In this document: one piece after another, positions 11,038 through 20,735 of the stretch
Layout: every line of letters starts with the position of its first letter
Numbering within the stretch: position 1 is the first letter of the stretch
Source of the DNA: Pezizomycotina sp. ARF18
Taxonomy: Eukaryota > Ascomycota
Assembly (NCBI GenBank): GCA_002224055.1
Contig: AZLU01000394.1
Location: forward strand, 1 to 21,595
DNA: 21,595 nt
Direction: 5' to 3'
Translations under genes and position numbers: made by a program
The notes under the pieces: model-generated
Told to the model about the DNA's origin: nothing
The model's database searches: none
Seen by the model: the letters and a program-made list of their open reading frames with translations, nothing else

Positions 11038-11268
11038 CAGAAGTACAAAATTTATCTTCCTCAGTTCCATTATCTCTAGCAAGAACCTTTTGCATTCGCT
11101 TATTGAACTTTGGATAACTTTTTCTCTTTTTATTTTCTTTATGTTTTTATTTATTCAGTCATTTCCCCACCTCCACTTCCTCAAGAGAAGGAGGGACGAA
11201 CAAGTTGAACGGATCCCCGAATACATAAATAAATAAATAAAACAGTAGTTAGAGTCTCATTACATAAA
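11038..11268. other. convergent GatA/ETR1 3' region
   Basis: Only about 230 bp separate two stop codons (GatA 11037, ETR1 11269). T-rich sequence lies on the GatA side and AATAAATAAATAAA at about 11228-11242 could serve polyadenylation. I see no gene. Confidence 0.6.
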
Positions 11269-11802
11269 TTACTTCCCAGCCATAACTAGGACGTTTTTCT
11301 TCTCTCCGTATCCAGATATACCTTTTTCTATGGCATGCAATAATGATGGAAGCTCGGTATCCTCATTCCATTCGGTGATCTCCGTGGGTGTGTCGGCGAA
11401 ATCTCGGACCTTATCATATCTAGGATGTCATCCAACATTTTTCTTTTCTCTCCAGGATTTGCACTAGACCAGGCTGATATCCAGAATCCGTGAGCATGGA
11501 TATTGCTGAAGATAAAGGTACCGGGCGGCGAAATTTAACGGCTTCTTAGACATGGCCCCATAAGTTACGAAGTGCCCTTCGTGACTTGAACAAATATGCA
11601 ATGTCAGTATGTCCTCTCCGCGTTTCCAGTTGTTCAATGAGCTTGCACGGACATTGGCTCTGTTCCCAACTGGACTTTCAAAGGTAGCAGCACTACTCGC
11701 TGCCACTGGCGATGGCATTAAACAGGGGAACCAAGAAAAGCAAGGGGTAAAATAACAAATACATTGATGAAAGAACATGAAAGAACATGAAAGAACATGA
11801 AG

Positions 11803-11833
<31 letters not shown>

Positions 11834-12993
11834 AAAGAGGTACTGCCAAGGAAAAACTCACGCAAGTTGCTTTACCAAGTTCGTGGCTGATTGGCCGCCA
11901 ACACAATTCAGCCCGAGCTTTGGCAAGCGGCCCTCACAAAGCTCGCGTATCCTCTTCTTCGCATTTTTTATCTGCCAGCTCATCCTCGGTGATTACTATC
12001 GAAGCTCCTAACCCTTCGAGGTCTGCTTTGAGCTCGTCAAGGTTTGGGCGGTCCCTGACTATGTTGATGCTCTTCAAGCCCCATTTCCTGCCAAACTGAA
12101 TAGCAGACTGCACGCCGCTGTTCGCCCCATTTTGAATGAACAGTCCCCGGTCTCAGATCGGTAAAGTCCTTGAGCATGCGGTAGGCGGTACAAGGGTTCA
12201 CGGAGACCGTTGCCGCTTGGACGGCGCTGATGCCTCTCGATTCGATAATTTTATGAGGTCCGATGGCTTGCGCTAGCGTAGGTTCTCCATGTCCCAAAAC
12301 AGGACGTGGACATGACCGCCCAGTCTCCGGGCTTCAGTGAATCACTTGAGCTCCGCAGGATTCTATTTCAACGACACTTCGTTGCCTGCAACGGCGCACG
12401 GCGCTTTACCGCCCAAAGCCGTCGTGAAAGGAGGTTTAGAAGGGTAAACGCCTTCGATCTGTTAACAATCTCAGCTGCGCTTTTTCGTCCCTCATCTGTC
12501 ATTGTTCTTAGATACTCGCACGAATAGACACACATCCATGGACACATATAAAACATATAAATATAAAATATATATTGTTCATATAATATTGGGTGATAAT
12601 CCTCACGGAGTCTAAATTTTCTTACCTGGTTGATATTGCCGGGTTAATTGGCGCTGCGAGAAATTTCACCGTCACCGAATCTCGGTACGCTGGCGGTATA
12701 GAATGGGAGTGGAATCTAAAACGCGCCCCAATTGATTGAGTAGGCAACTTGGTTAGTCTATCAGCCATTTGAGCCAGAAACCAGAAGCAGCGACCGCCTT
12801 TTCCCTGTGACCTAATTTATATATATATAAAAACTAACCTGAGAACTTCTGTGGGATTCCGTGAGTTTCGTAGACTAGGCATTTCGCATCGTGTAGCCGA
12901 AAACACTGCTATAGCGGCGTGCACATGCGTATGTAATTGTCTATTGGATGACATGAAGTTATCACAGACTTTTCGTAACAGATTGATTGTCAT
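11269..12993 (-). CDS. ETR1: mitochondrial trans-2-enoyl-thioester reductase (MECR/Etr1)
   Basis: NADPH-dependent enoyl reductase of mitochondrial type II fatty acid synthesis, an MDR-family enzyme whose pathway provides the octanoyl precursor of lipoate. Minus-strand exons: 12993-12839 (ATG in a CACCATG context, Arg-rich presequence MTINLLRKVCDNFMSSNR, then KCLVYETHGIPQ), 12715-12626 (FHSHSIPPAYRDSVTVKFLA, PINPA), 12458-11862 (IEGVYPSKPPFTT with the family's catalytic Tyr, then GISAVQAATVSVNPCTAYRM, GVQSAIQFGRKWGLKSINIV for NADPH binding, RDRPNLDELKADLEGLGASI, LGLNCVGGQSATNLVKQLA) and 11577-11269 (HFVTYGAMSKKPLNF, WSSANPGEKRKMLDDILDMI, ELPSLLHAIEKGISGYGEKK, NVLVMAGK, TAA 11269). Several of these joins require single-base indels, for example in LxLH after exon 1 and in GANSGVQ. 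The intron at 11578-11861 carries microsatellites. Divergent from CYB2. Confidence 0.93.
11768..11836. repeat. 10-bp tandem repeat plus (GAAA)n microsatellite in ETR1 intron
   Basis: Three copies of GAAAGAACAT (about 11768-11799) run into roughly eight GAAA units (to about 11836). On the ETR1 coding strand this is TTTC-rich and lies within the 11578-11861 intron. CYB2 carries a similar TTTC array in an intron. Confidence 0.85.
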
Positions 12994-14083
12994 GGTGCCT
13001 CTTTATATATATATATATATCTTCTAAATGCCTAGATGAGGATGATATCTATGACTTAACTATGTCTCCTTTTCACTCTTCACTCTTTGCAATTGGTGTC
13101 GCTACCTTTTTTTTTATAGCGTAAGAGTTTTTTTTTAAAAAAAAAAAATAAAAATAAAATAAAATAGTTACGGTAGTGTGTGGTAGTGAATGTACTGACC
13201 TACAAAAGGTCTAGATCTACCGATACGCACCTCCGAAAATCCTAATCAAGCATCATTATTGATCTAGTATTATTATTTATTCTATCGTGTGTGTTAAATA
13301 TAACCTGACACTACTTCCTTACTAAGGTCTGAATGGTCACTGTCATTATTATTTATTACAGCTTTATAATCTCATTTTAACTAATAATATTAATTTGTTT
13401 ATATAAGAGTATCAAGTATCTTTCAATCTCCCTATCGTTATTATACTTCTTTCTATCGACGTTATAGCACTCGATACCTGCTTAACTTATCATTGGCTAT
13501 AGCAATATGTCACAAGTACAACGAACTCCAGTTTGAACCGTGTAATTGATCTTTCTCTGAAATTCTCGGTTCTTTTCCTTTTTCTTTTTTTTTTTTTTTT
13601 TTGGGGGGGGGGGGGGACCGAGCTACTTGCCGATTTCTTTTCTTCTTATTTATTTGTTAATTCCGTTTTATCGTTTGCTACGCCGGCGAAGACCCGAAAT
13701 ATACTGGCTGGTAAAGTAAAGAGCTTCTCTTTCGGTATCTTCGGATATATTGCGACAATTAAAGAATATTTCCATTTGGCGAAAGGGGAACAGTGAAGAC
13801 TCCGGAGGTTAAAAGTTGACGAAAGCAATTGACGGGATACTTCCCTTAGACTCCTCGGTATATTTCTTTTCTATCAATGAACCGGGGTCCCTTCTTCTTT
13901 CCCGGGTCCAGCTGGTCCTCATGTGTAGTGACGATAACGATCGTAATTGATAAGGGGGTGTTTTTTTATAGTGTAAATAAGTATATTCAGGGAAAACAAC
14001 CAAAAAAAAAAAAAAAAGAAAGTTTAAACCGATCCAGTATCCAGTTAAGGTATTTATATCGATCAATCCCCCCCACTGCATCA
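12994..14083. promoter_or_regulatory. divergent ETR1/CYB2 intergenic region
   Basis: About 1.1 kb between the ETR1 start (minus) and the probable CYB2 start (plus). It contains an AT alternating tract next to the ETR1 start (13002-13020), a T-A junction with A-rich tail (13131-13166) and an AT-rich segment 13170-13520. There is also a T18-G14 composite homopolymer (13585-13616) and an A run at 14002-14017. The open frame at 13533-13796 reads through the homopolymer and resembles nothing known. Part of 13620-14080 is probably CYB2 5' UTR, or could hold a missed first exon. Confidence 0.55.
13585..13616. repeat. poly(T)18-poly(G)14 composite homopolymer
   Basis: Eighteen T followed directly by fourteen G in the ETR1/CYB2 intergenic region. 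It has the same T-then-G order as the tract at 1440-1479. Confidence 0.85.
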
Positions 14084-16892
14084 ATGACAGCATTTGAGCA
14101 ACGCCAACCATCTCGACAATCGCAGTAAATATTCGCTAATAGGTTAATTATCTCTTTGTAGAAGGGGAAAACAAACAGGGCTAGATAATCACGAGATCAT
14201 TAAGGGTGCTCTCCAATCGAATTTATACCCAGAAGACAATTTCGAGCCATCCTTTACTCGAAAAAATGAAGGACAGATCTGGCAATGAGTTAGGCTCCAA
14301 GATAAGGTCATCGTAGTAATTCATGAAAAGCGTATGGTAAGAAGAATTGGCCTATATAGAAACATATAGAAATATAATCATGACCTTTGGCTATTGTTAC
14401 TTTTTAGGTAAACTGTTTGTCTGACTTGTTAAATCTCTTTACGCATATTAGATGTGACAGAATTCCTACCAGAGCATCCGGTGGTCCAAGATTATTCTCA
14501 AATACGCTGCAAAGATGCAACAGAGGAGTAAGACCCACCGCACTGCGAAGCGTCTGTGCGCCGTGCCAGCTGCGAGCGAGCCTATCAATCGATTGCTAAG
14601 TGTTTAACGAATAAAATAAATAAAATAAAATAGGTTCGACCCAATCCATCCGCCCGATACGCTTGACAAGTATCTCCCCCAAAACAAGCACCTCGGCCAT
14701 GTCGATATGTCGACTGTGGGGAAAGAGATGAAGACAGAAGACCCAGATGAAGCGGATAGACAGGAGCGTATCAAGAACAAACCGCCCCTCGAATCCTGCT
14801 TCAATATGTTGGATTTCGAAGCGGTGGCCAACAAGTAATGCGAAAACAGGCCTGGTCGTACTACAGCTCGTAAGTCCATGTCACATATCCTTTGCATACA
14901 CCGTCAAGGTTCTCGTCCTTTGCCTTTGTTCTGCTCAGTTGTTGCTAACGATCGGATCCATTCTTTTCTTTTTAGTGGCGCAGATGACGAACTGGTGAGA
15001 TATAAACTTTAATTTCAATGCCACATGATTGCGCGATTTCGGGTCCGCACTGCTGGGCCGAGCCCTTTTTTTTCGGGCGGTAAAAGTTCCTATCAATTTT
15101 TTTAAACTAACCGTTTAAAGACTATGCGCGATAATCATAGCGCATTTCATAGGATCTGGTTTCGACCAAGAGTTCTTGTTGATGTAGAGAAAATCGATAT
15201 GTCGACGACAATGCTGGTACGTACAAGCGGAGGTTGGGGACGGCTTTTGCGATCCTCAAAATAAGCAACATGACTTTTGGTTGTTTTGATCGTCGCTAAT
15301 TACCATTGCTACAAGGGAGTCGTGTTTCAGTGCCATTTTATGTCACCGCGACAGCATTAGGGAAACTAGGGCACCTGAAGGTTGGCTTCTTGATATTCTT
15401 TACTCGTCTTTTCCTCTTCGTACTCTTATCTTTCCTTTTCCCTCTCTTTCTTTCTTTCGTTCTTTCTTTCTTTCTTTCTTTCTTTCTTTTTTTCCCATGA
15501 GAACTCAGAGTATGATACATTAATTCTAACTACTTTCAAAGGCGAAACGGTTCTAACTAGGGCCGCGAAGAATCACGATGTAATACAAATGGTGTGTACT
15601 CCATAACCGCAGTATAATCTGGTTTTATATGCATTTCCCCATCTATTATCTATTTTTGTTTTTACTATCTTATTAAATTTATTTGCTCTTTAAGAAGGAA
15701 AAAAGAAGAAGATACTAATAAACGAGAATGTTTGTATCAGATACCTACTCTGGCATCGTGCTCTTTCGATGAGATAGTAGACATAGCAAGGACCAAGTGC
15801 AGTGGCTACAACTATACGTAAACAAAGACCGAGAGATAACACGTAAAATAATAAACATGCTGATCCCCGTGGCATGAAAGCATTGTTCATTACGGTACGT
15901 AGACGTTGATACGTATACGCACTCTCATAGCCTTTCATATGAAACTACATACTGACGGAAGTCAAGGTTGATGCACCGCACTTGGGCGGCGAGAGAAGGA
16001 TATGAGATCTAAATTCTCGGTAAGTCTACTTTCCTCCATACATACATACTGATGGCCACCTTCTCGGTCTCAGATTATACGTATGGGTGATTACATCCTC
16101 TATAAGAGGGAACGGACGGCTAACCCCCTAACGCGCCAGGACTCTGGTTCGAACGTTCAAATGCAATCTGGGGCTGAAATTGACCGGACCCAAGGAGCAG
16201 CCAGAGCTATATCATCGTTTATCGACCCTTCATTGTCCTGGAAGGACATCCCTGGTTCCAATCCCAACTAAAATGAAGATCATCCTTAAAGGCGTACAAC
16301 GGGTGGAAGACGTGATCAAGGCAGCCGAGTATGGTGTCGACGGGGTTGTCCTTTCAAACCACGGCGGACGTCAGCTTGATACTGCGCCAAGCGGGATAGA
16401 AGTTTTGGCAAATGTATGCCAATATTGAAAGCCAAGGATTGGACAAGAAATTGGAAATATATGTGGACGGAGGCATTAGGCGTGCTTCGGATATGATAAA
16501 GGCACTCTGTTTAGGTGCCAAAGGAGTTGGCATCGGACGGTACGTCTTTCTTCTACATCATTCCCTCCGTAAAATACCTATAGAAAAAATAGAAAAAAAA
16601 AGGAGTGAGCCAAAGCTAACTATTTCATGAAACTTGGATAACGTTTAGTCCGTTCTGTTCGCTATGTCTGCTTTGGAGTCGCGGGAGTCGACCGAGCAAT
16701 GCAACTACTGAAAGATGAAATGGAAATGAATATGAGGCTGATTGGTGCCTCAAGCGTGGACGAGCTAGACGAAAGCCTGGTAGACGCCCTCCAACATCTC
16801 CGTACATACTTCAGTTGCACCCGACGATTATCTGAGCAACGTATATACGACCACTTACCCCCCCAAAATTCAATTTGAAGGCGAAATTGTAA
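14084..16892 (+). CDS. CYB2: L-lactate dehydrogenase (cytochrome b2), heme b5 plus FMN domains
   Basis: Oxidises L-lactate to pyruvate and passes electrons through FMN and heme b2, classically to cytochrome c. N-terminal cytochrome b5 domain: [20 protein letters not shown] (HPGG heme ligand near 14475-14488, one base off frame), then [14 protein letters not shown]. Linker: [43 protein letters not shown] domain over about ten small exons: ACFNMLD-type motif with [120 protein letters not shown] (catalytic Lys), [12 protein letters not shown] (active-site His and Arg), [40 protein letters not shown], ending KFNLKAKL at TAA 16890. ATG 14084 (MTAFEQ) is tentative, followed by exon 1 to about 14123. 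I see no mitochondrial presequence or membrane anchor upstream. Indels break the frame in most exons. Confidence 0.95.
15381..15540 (+). other. CYB2 intron with TTTC microsatellite
   Basis: GTTGGC donor after ...LGKLGHPEG (exon end about 15380) and TTTCAAAG acceptor at 15540 before [10 protein letters not shown]. From 15395 to 15495 it is almost pure pyrimidine, ending in a (TTTC)n array at about 15446-15494. The short exons on each side join in family-consistent order. Confidence 0.75.
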
Positions 16893-17479
16893 CTTGTTTC
16901 GAAGATCATAATTCTCTCGTTCCTTGCATGGTTCTCTCGCTTCTCTTTTCTTTCTTTCTTCCTCCTTCCTGTGCTCTGCGTAAGCATGCTTGAGATTCCA
17001 AAAAGGATCATTAATGTATGTCATAGTAATAGTAACGGCATCTGTACCGGTATGGTATATTATATTATGTGTATGGTACATCTTTGCTTCACTTGCAATA
17101 CCCTGTTCCAACATCATTGCCTTTTTACCCACGCTCTTCGCATAGCTCTGTAGTCTAATTATACACTCCTATATCGAAAGAGAATACCTGTATGATCGCT
17201 AACAATTCAAACTTTACATGAATATGGTATATTCGTTTGATCTTCAACTTTCGTTTCTGGGACGCACACTTCCATTTCTCTGTTAACGGCCTAGTAAGAC
17301 CGCTATGGAGTGGAAGGAAACCCTCTTTGGACCTCATCATATCTATGTGCTTGTTATTAGCATTACTATTATTTCTGCCATATTGCCATAGTTGTATGTT
17401 GATGCCCCCGGGGGGATTTGTTCTTACGGAGGAAAAGAATTATTTATCAATTAACGCCTTTGAAAATTTATATACTGTT
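16893..17479. other. convergent CYB2/CSM3 3' region
   Basis: Between two stop codons. It is moderately AT-rich, with a pyrimidine tract near 16935-16972. Open frames such as 17237-17563 (plus) overlap the CSM3 3' end and resemble no known family. I see nothing else in it. Confidence 0.5.
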
Positions 17480-18522
17480 TCACGAGTCGAGTTCCCTCAT
17501 CACTTCAAGCTCGTCCTCAAACTCATCGACTTCAGGTTCCGCGGAACGTGCATTCTGAGCTGACGCTTGGTTCCTCAGTGCGTTTTCTAAGTCGTCAAAG
17601 GTGGGGTCGTAATCGTCGATATCCTCTTCGTCCATTTGTAAGAAGAGGAATCCGTAGCGGCGGCGGCGGTTGATGTCGTCGTCGAGCCGGGCTGTTCCAG
17701 GTTATTAGCACTGCTCTCACCCGGGTGAGACACGCTAGCGCCGTTGTTTCCTCCTGCTTCAGCTTTGGTCTCGTCCAGCAAGTTTCCGGATCCTTCGAGT
17801 TTACCGGGTCCGGGGCCCCAGAAAGCTTGCATTTCCTGGTCTATCCATTCTTGTCGCTGCCGCTGCAGCGTCTTTGAGTGACCGAGCTTCTCATTATAGC
17901 CAGTGTGTCTAGAAATCGTGCCTTGGGGAAGAGGTCGTCCGCCAGAGTTGATAAAATGCTACTATTCTCGAGAGGTCTTTGTACTGTATATATATGATCG
18001 TTGTTAAATTGCAAGCTGAAATATTCAACGCTAGCAAACTGCACGCAGATTTGCTGCTGAACAGAAGGAAAAAACAAGGGGAGCCGAGTAATTACATACC
18101 TCGTAGCCTTCCCTCTTAGTTTTAACTTTGTGCGGGCAGCTCTCTCAGCTTCGGGATACCCACTTCCGAAAAGGCTACACGATTTATTGAAGTAAGCACG
18201 GAGGAAAAAAAAAATATGTTTCTGGACTCCATCAAGCCGAAGTACCATTCAGCGTACGATGCTCATCACATTTTCACGGCAACCTTGCGCTTCCGTATTT
18301 TGACTTCTTCGTCGACGCCCAAGCTTTCGCCGCCCGGTCGATCGGCCCTTTGACTGCTCTGCTGAAGCTGGCGCTATGATTCCGGGATCGAGGTGTCGAC
18401 AGTTCGAATTGCTTGGTCGATATCGTAATCAAAGAGGTCATCGTCGTCGTGTCGTCGTCAAATTCGTCACCGCCGCGCGAAGCATCGTGGGCAGATTGTT
18501 TGGTAGCTGTTTGACGTTCCAT
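17480..18522 (-). CDS. CSM3: chromosome segregation in meiosis protein 3 (Swi3/TIPIN replication-fork protection subunit)
   Basis: Partner of Tof1/Swi1 in the fork protection complex, which stabilises stalled replication forks in the nucleus. Minus-strand exons: 18522-18258 (ATG 18522, Asp-rich run, DLFDYDIDQAIRTVDTSIP, then a basic EEVKIRKRKVAVK segment), 18174-18100 (EVGIPKLRE, then RTKLKLRGKGYE) and 17983-17480 (KDLSRIVAFYQLW, DDLFPKARFLDTLAI, EKLGHSKTLQRQRQEWIDQE). The C-terminal tail is AFWGPGPGKLEGSGNLLDET, Gly/Ser/Thr/Ala-rich, then QMDEEDIDDYDPTFDDLENA and an acidic end ELEVMRELDS at TGA 17482-17480. The Swi3 domain order (GIPKLR, KLKxKGKG, FYQLWxDDLFP, EKLGHSK, EWID) matches the family. 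Several one-base breaks occur, including one inside GIPKLR, one between that motif and RTKLKLRGK, and one after FYQLW. Convergent with CYB2. Confidence 0.9.
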
Positions 18523-18889
18523 TCGGATTGATAACCTATTTTGACGATTTCGAAAGATATATATAATTCGCGTATGAGGGTCACAAGTACTTTTGTGGTG
18601 GACCTTACGAGTTCTAAAAGCAAACGTTTCTAGTTTAAGAAGCCACTTCTTTTTAGTGACTTGAAGAAAGTTCGGAAGGAGAATCGTTTATCCCTACCGC
18701 GTCCGTTAATCGGAAGGCATTTGCGGGAAACGTTTACTTTGGTAGTCTCCCCGAAAAGAAAAGAAGCAAAGTAAAATAAAATATACAAGTGAGATCGTGA
18801 TTTAATCACTAAGTACTGTCAACACCGTCCGAAAGAAAAAGAAAAGATGCTCGAACCACAGCACGCGTCACCCGCCCTAGGCTATATGC
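18523..18889 (-). promoter_or_regulatory. CSM3 upstream region with an ACGCGT site
   Basis: About 370 bp of ordinary composition between CSM3 and the AT-rich block. An ACGCGT hexamer (MluI cell-cycle box core, bound by MBF in fungi) lies at 18863-18868, about 340 bp upstream of the ATG. MBF control of replication genes is established in yeasts; its use here is inference. ARP6, CYB2 and the other upstream regions do not show an obvious copy. Confidence 0.35.
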
Positions 18890-19137
18890 TTATAGTAATA
18901 AGAGAGAATAGAGATATAACTAAAACCGTAATATCTATTTAACATATAACGTCATCTACCTAGCGATATAAAAGAAGAAAAAAACTGTATAGCTAATAAA
19001 ATAATAAAGATAAGTAACTACTAAAATAAATAGGGCTAATCCCTACCTAATTTAATAAAAAATAAAAATAAAATAATAGCTTAATAATAGCTTCACTGTA
19101 AGATAAGCAGCAACCTATTAGGCGTTAGCTTATTATA

Positions 19138-19250
19138 TACCTTTTAAGCGAGATTTTCTCTTATAAACAAGTTTTTCCTTATAATTTTACTCTTTACCTT
19201 ATAAGCGAGATTTTCCCTTCTAAACGAGTTTTTACCTTAATTTTACTCTT
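19138..19250. repeat. tandem duplication of a 57-bp unit
   Basis: Unit 1 at 19138-19194 and unit 2 at 19195-19250 share TACCTT..AAGCGAGATTTTC, then AAAC.AGTTTTT and ATTTTACTCTT. A third start (TACCTTTTA) follows at 19251. The units differ at a few positions, mainly C/T. Confidence 0.8.
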
Positions 19251-20173
19251 TACCTTTTATTTTTTTACTATAAATAGACTAAAAATTAGTAAGAAAAAAG
19301 AGAAGAAAGAAAGAAAAAAGATATAATATATATAATTTAATTTTTTTTATTTTTAAATATAGCTTTAAGTGGCGGCTAAATGATCTTAAAGATATATTAT
19401 TTAAAAAGTAATATATTAATAAATATATAGTAAAATAGAATAAAATAAAAAAAATACGTATATATTAAGTAGACTTTAAGAATTAAGTTCTTAAGTTAGT
19501 AATAATAGTAATCTTTTAACGCGAGCTATATAATTAAAAAATAAGCGTTAATATATTTCTTAATATAATAGAAGAATAAGAATAGAAGCTTATTACTTAT
19601 AAAGTATCTTAATATTTTAAAATTATACTTTAAGCTTAAGCTCTTTAGAGAGTTTTTTTTGTAAAGTAGATTTTAAGTAGTAGAAGCTTTTTTTTAGATA
19701 AGTTTTTTATTAAATAGGTTCTAAGTTATAAAGAGAAAGAAAAGAGATAAAGAAAAAAAAGAGAGGGAGGTAGGCTAAAGGCTAATTTATATTTAATTTA
19801 ATATTAAGAAAAAAATTAAATTAAATTAATAAAAAATTTTTTTAAGTCTTAGAGCTTAAATTATTAAACATTAATTTATTTAATTAAAATTATAATAGAT
19901 ATTAATTAATATATAATAAATTCTAATTAAAATAAATATATAAAGTTATATTAGTTATTAAAATATTATACTTTATTTAAAGTTTTTTCTTTTATATATC
20001 TATCGAGAAGCTATTATTATTTATATATTATATAATTTATAGATTTAGTGACGTTTTTTGATTAGAATTTTTAATATATTATATATATATTATTCTTTAA
20101 TACTTTATCTAAAGTTCGATATAGCTTTTAATATATATATAATATATTAATATATTTTTCTTTAGTTTTGTAA

Positions 20174-20220
20174 GGCAGCGCGGCTCCTTACAAGAGGCTG
20201 TACGCAGCTAGGCGTGCAGT
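20174..20220 (+). repeat. dispersed repeat copy A (less mutated)
   Basis: Contains CGCGGCTCCTTACAAGAGGC followed by CTAGGCG. It is the partner of 20570-20612, offset by 394 bp. It retains C and G where copy B has T and A. Confidence 0.75.
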
Positions 20221-20569
20221 ACCGTCTCTCACCTACCTTATATAGCGTACCTATAAGCAAATAAGTAGCTTATTACCGTCTACCTTTTTACTAGTTAGCC
20301 TAGTAGTAGATTATAGCACTAAGAAATCCTATATTTAATATAGCATACCTAGATACGTCTAATATCTAAATAAACTAATTTACCTTTAGTTTAAGCCCTA
20401 ACGCTAACATATACATACTAACTAGCCATATTAGATATATAGCCCTAGCGCTAGCGCTAATCTTATTAGGTAAATACTAAGAATAAAAAGCATACCTTTT
20501 AAATATAATATAGAATAATAGTACTTTAATACTAACATATAACAGCGCTTAAAGAAAGATAATATAAGA

Positions 20570-20612
20570 TAACGCGGCTTCTTATAAGAGGCTATATATG
20601 CTAGGTATAGTG
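20570..20612 (+). repeat. dispersed repeat copy B (transition-mutated)
   Basis: Contains CGCGGCTTCTTATAAGAGGC followed by CTAGGTATAG. Relative to copy A, most differences are C to T or G to A, including CA to TA and TG to TA changes. Similarity stops at about 20607-20612, where the GC-rich island begins. Confidence 0.75.
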
Positions 20613-20735
20613 TTTGATGCGGGCGGGTTCGGGCGGGTTTTCAAGGCCTCCGGCCCGCCCGGCGGGTACCCTAATGGTTTTAAGCCCGCCCGGCGAGTAA
20701 CCCGGCCTAACCCTACCGGGCTGGGTTACCCGCTA
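20608..20735. mobile_element. GC-rich island, possible hAT-like element end
   Basis: A sharply bounded GC-rich stretch within AT-rich DNA. It starts TAGTGTTTGATGC, then has two GGGCGGGTT units (20620-20640), CCCGCCCGGCG twice (20654-20664 and 20685-20695), the palindrome GGGTACCC (20664-20671) and a GTAACCC/GGGTTAC stem (20697-20703 with 20723-20729). Transposons of the hAT superfamily often have termini starting YAGNG followed by G/C-rich subterminal motifs, which is why I suggest it. No transposase and no opposite end are visible in the window, so the call is tentative. Confidence 0.3.

Noticed and set aside
11464-11865. Minus-strand 133-codon ORF with a Phe/Ser-rich start resembling a signal peptide
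   Set aside because: The hydrophobic part is the translated (TTTC)n intron; only its C-terminal part (HFVTYGAMSKKPLNF) is real ETR1 coding sequence.
13533-13796. 87-codon open frame upstream of CYB2
   Set aside because: Contains translated poly(T)-poly(G) (Phe/Gly runs), shows no family similarity and is likely UTR or promoter.
1930-18522. RIP as the cause of the broken genes
   Set aside because: RIP makes C to T substitutions; the breaks in the genes are insertions and deletions, and the codons around them remain conserved.
20664-20735. CCCTAA/CCTAACCCTA motifs suggesting a telomere
   Set aside because: Only isolated near-matches inside a GC-rich island; no tandem TTAGGG array and AT-rich sequence continues on both sides.
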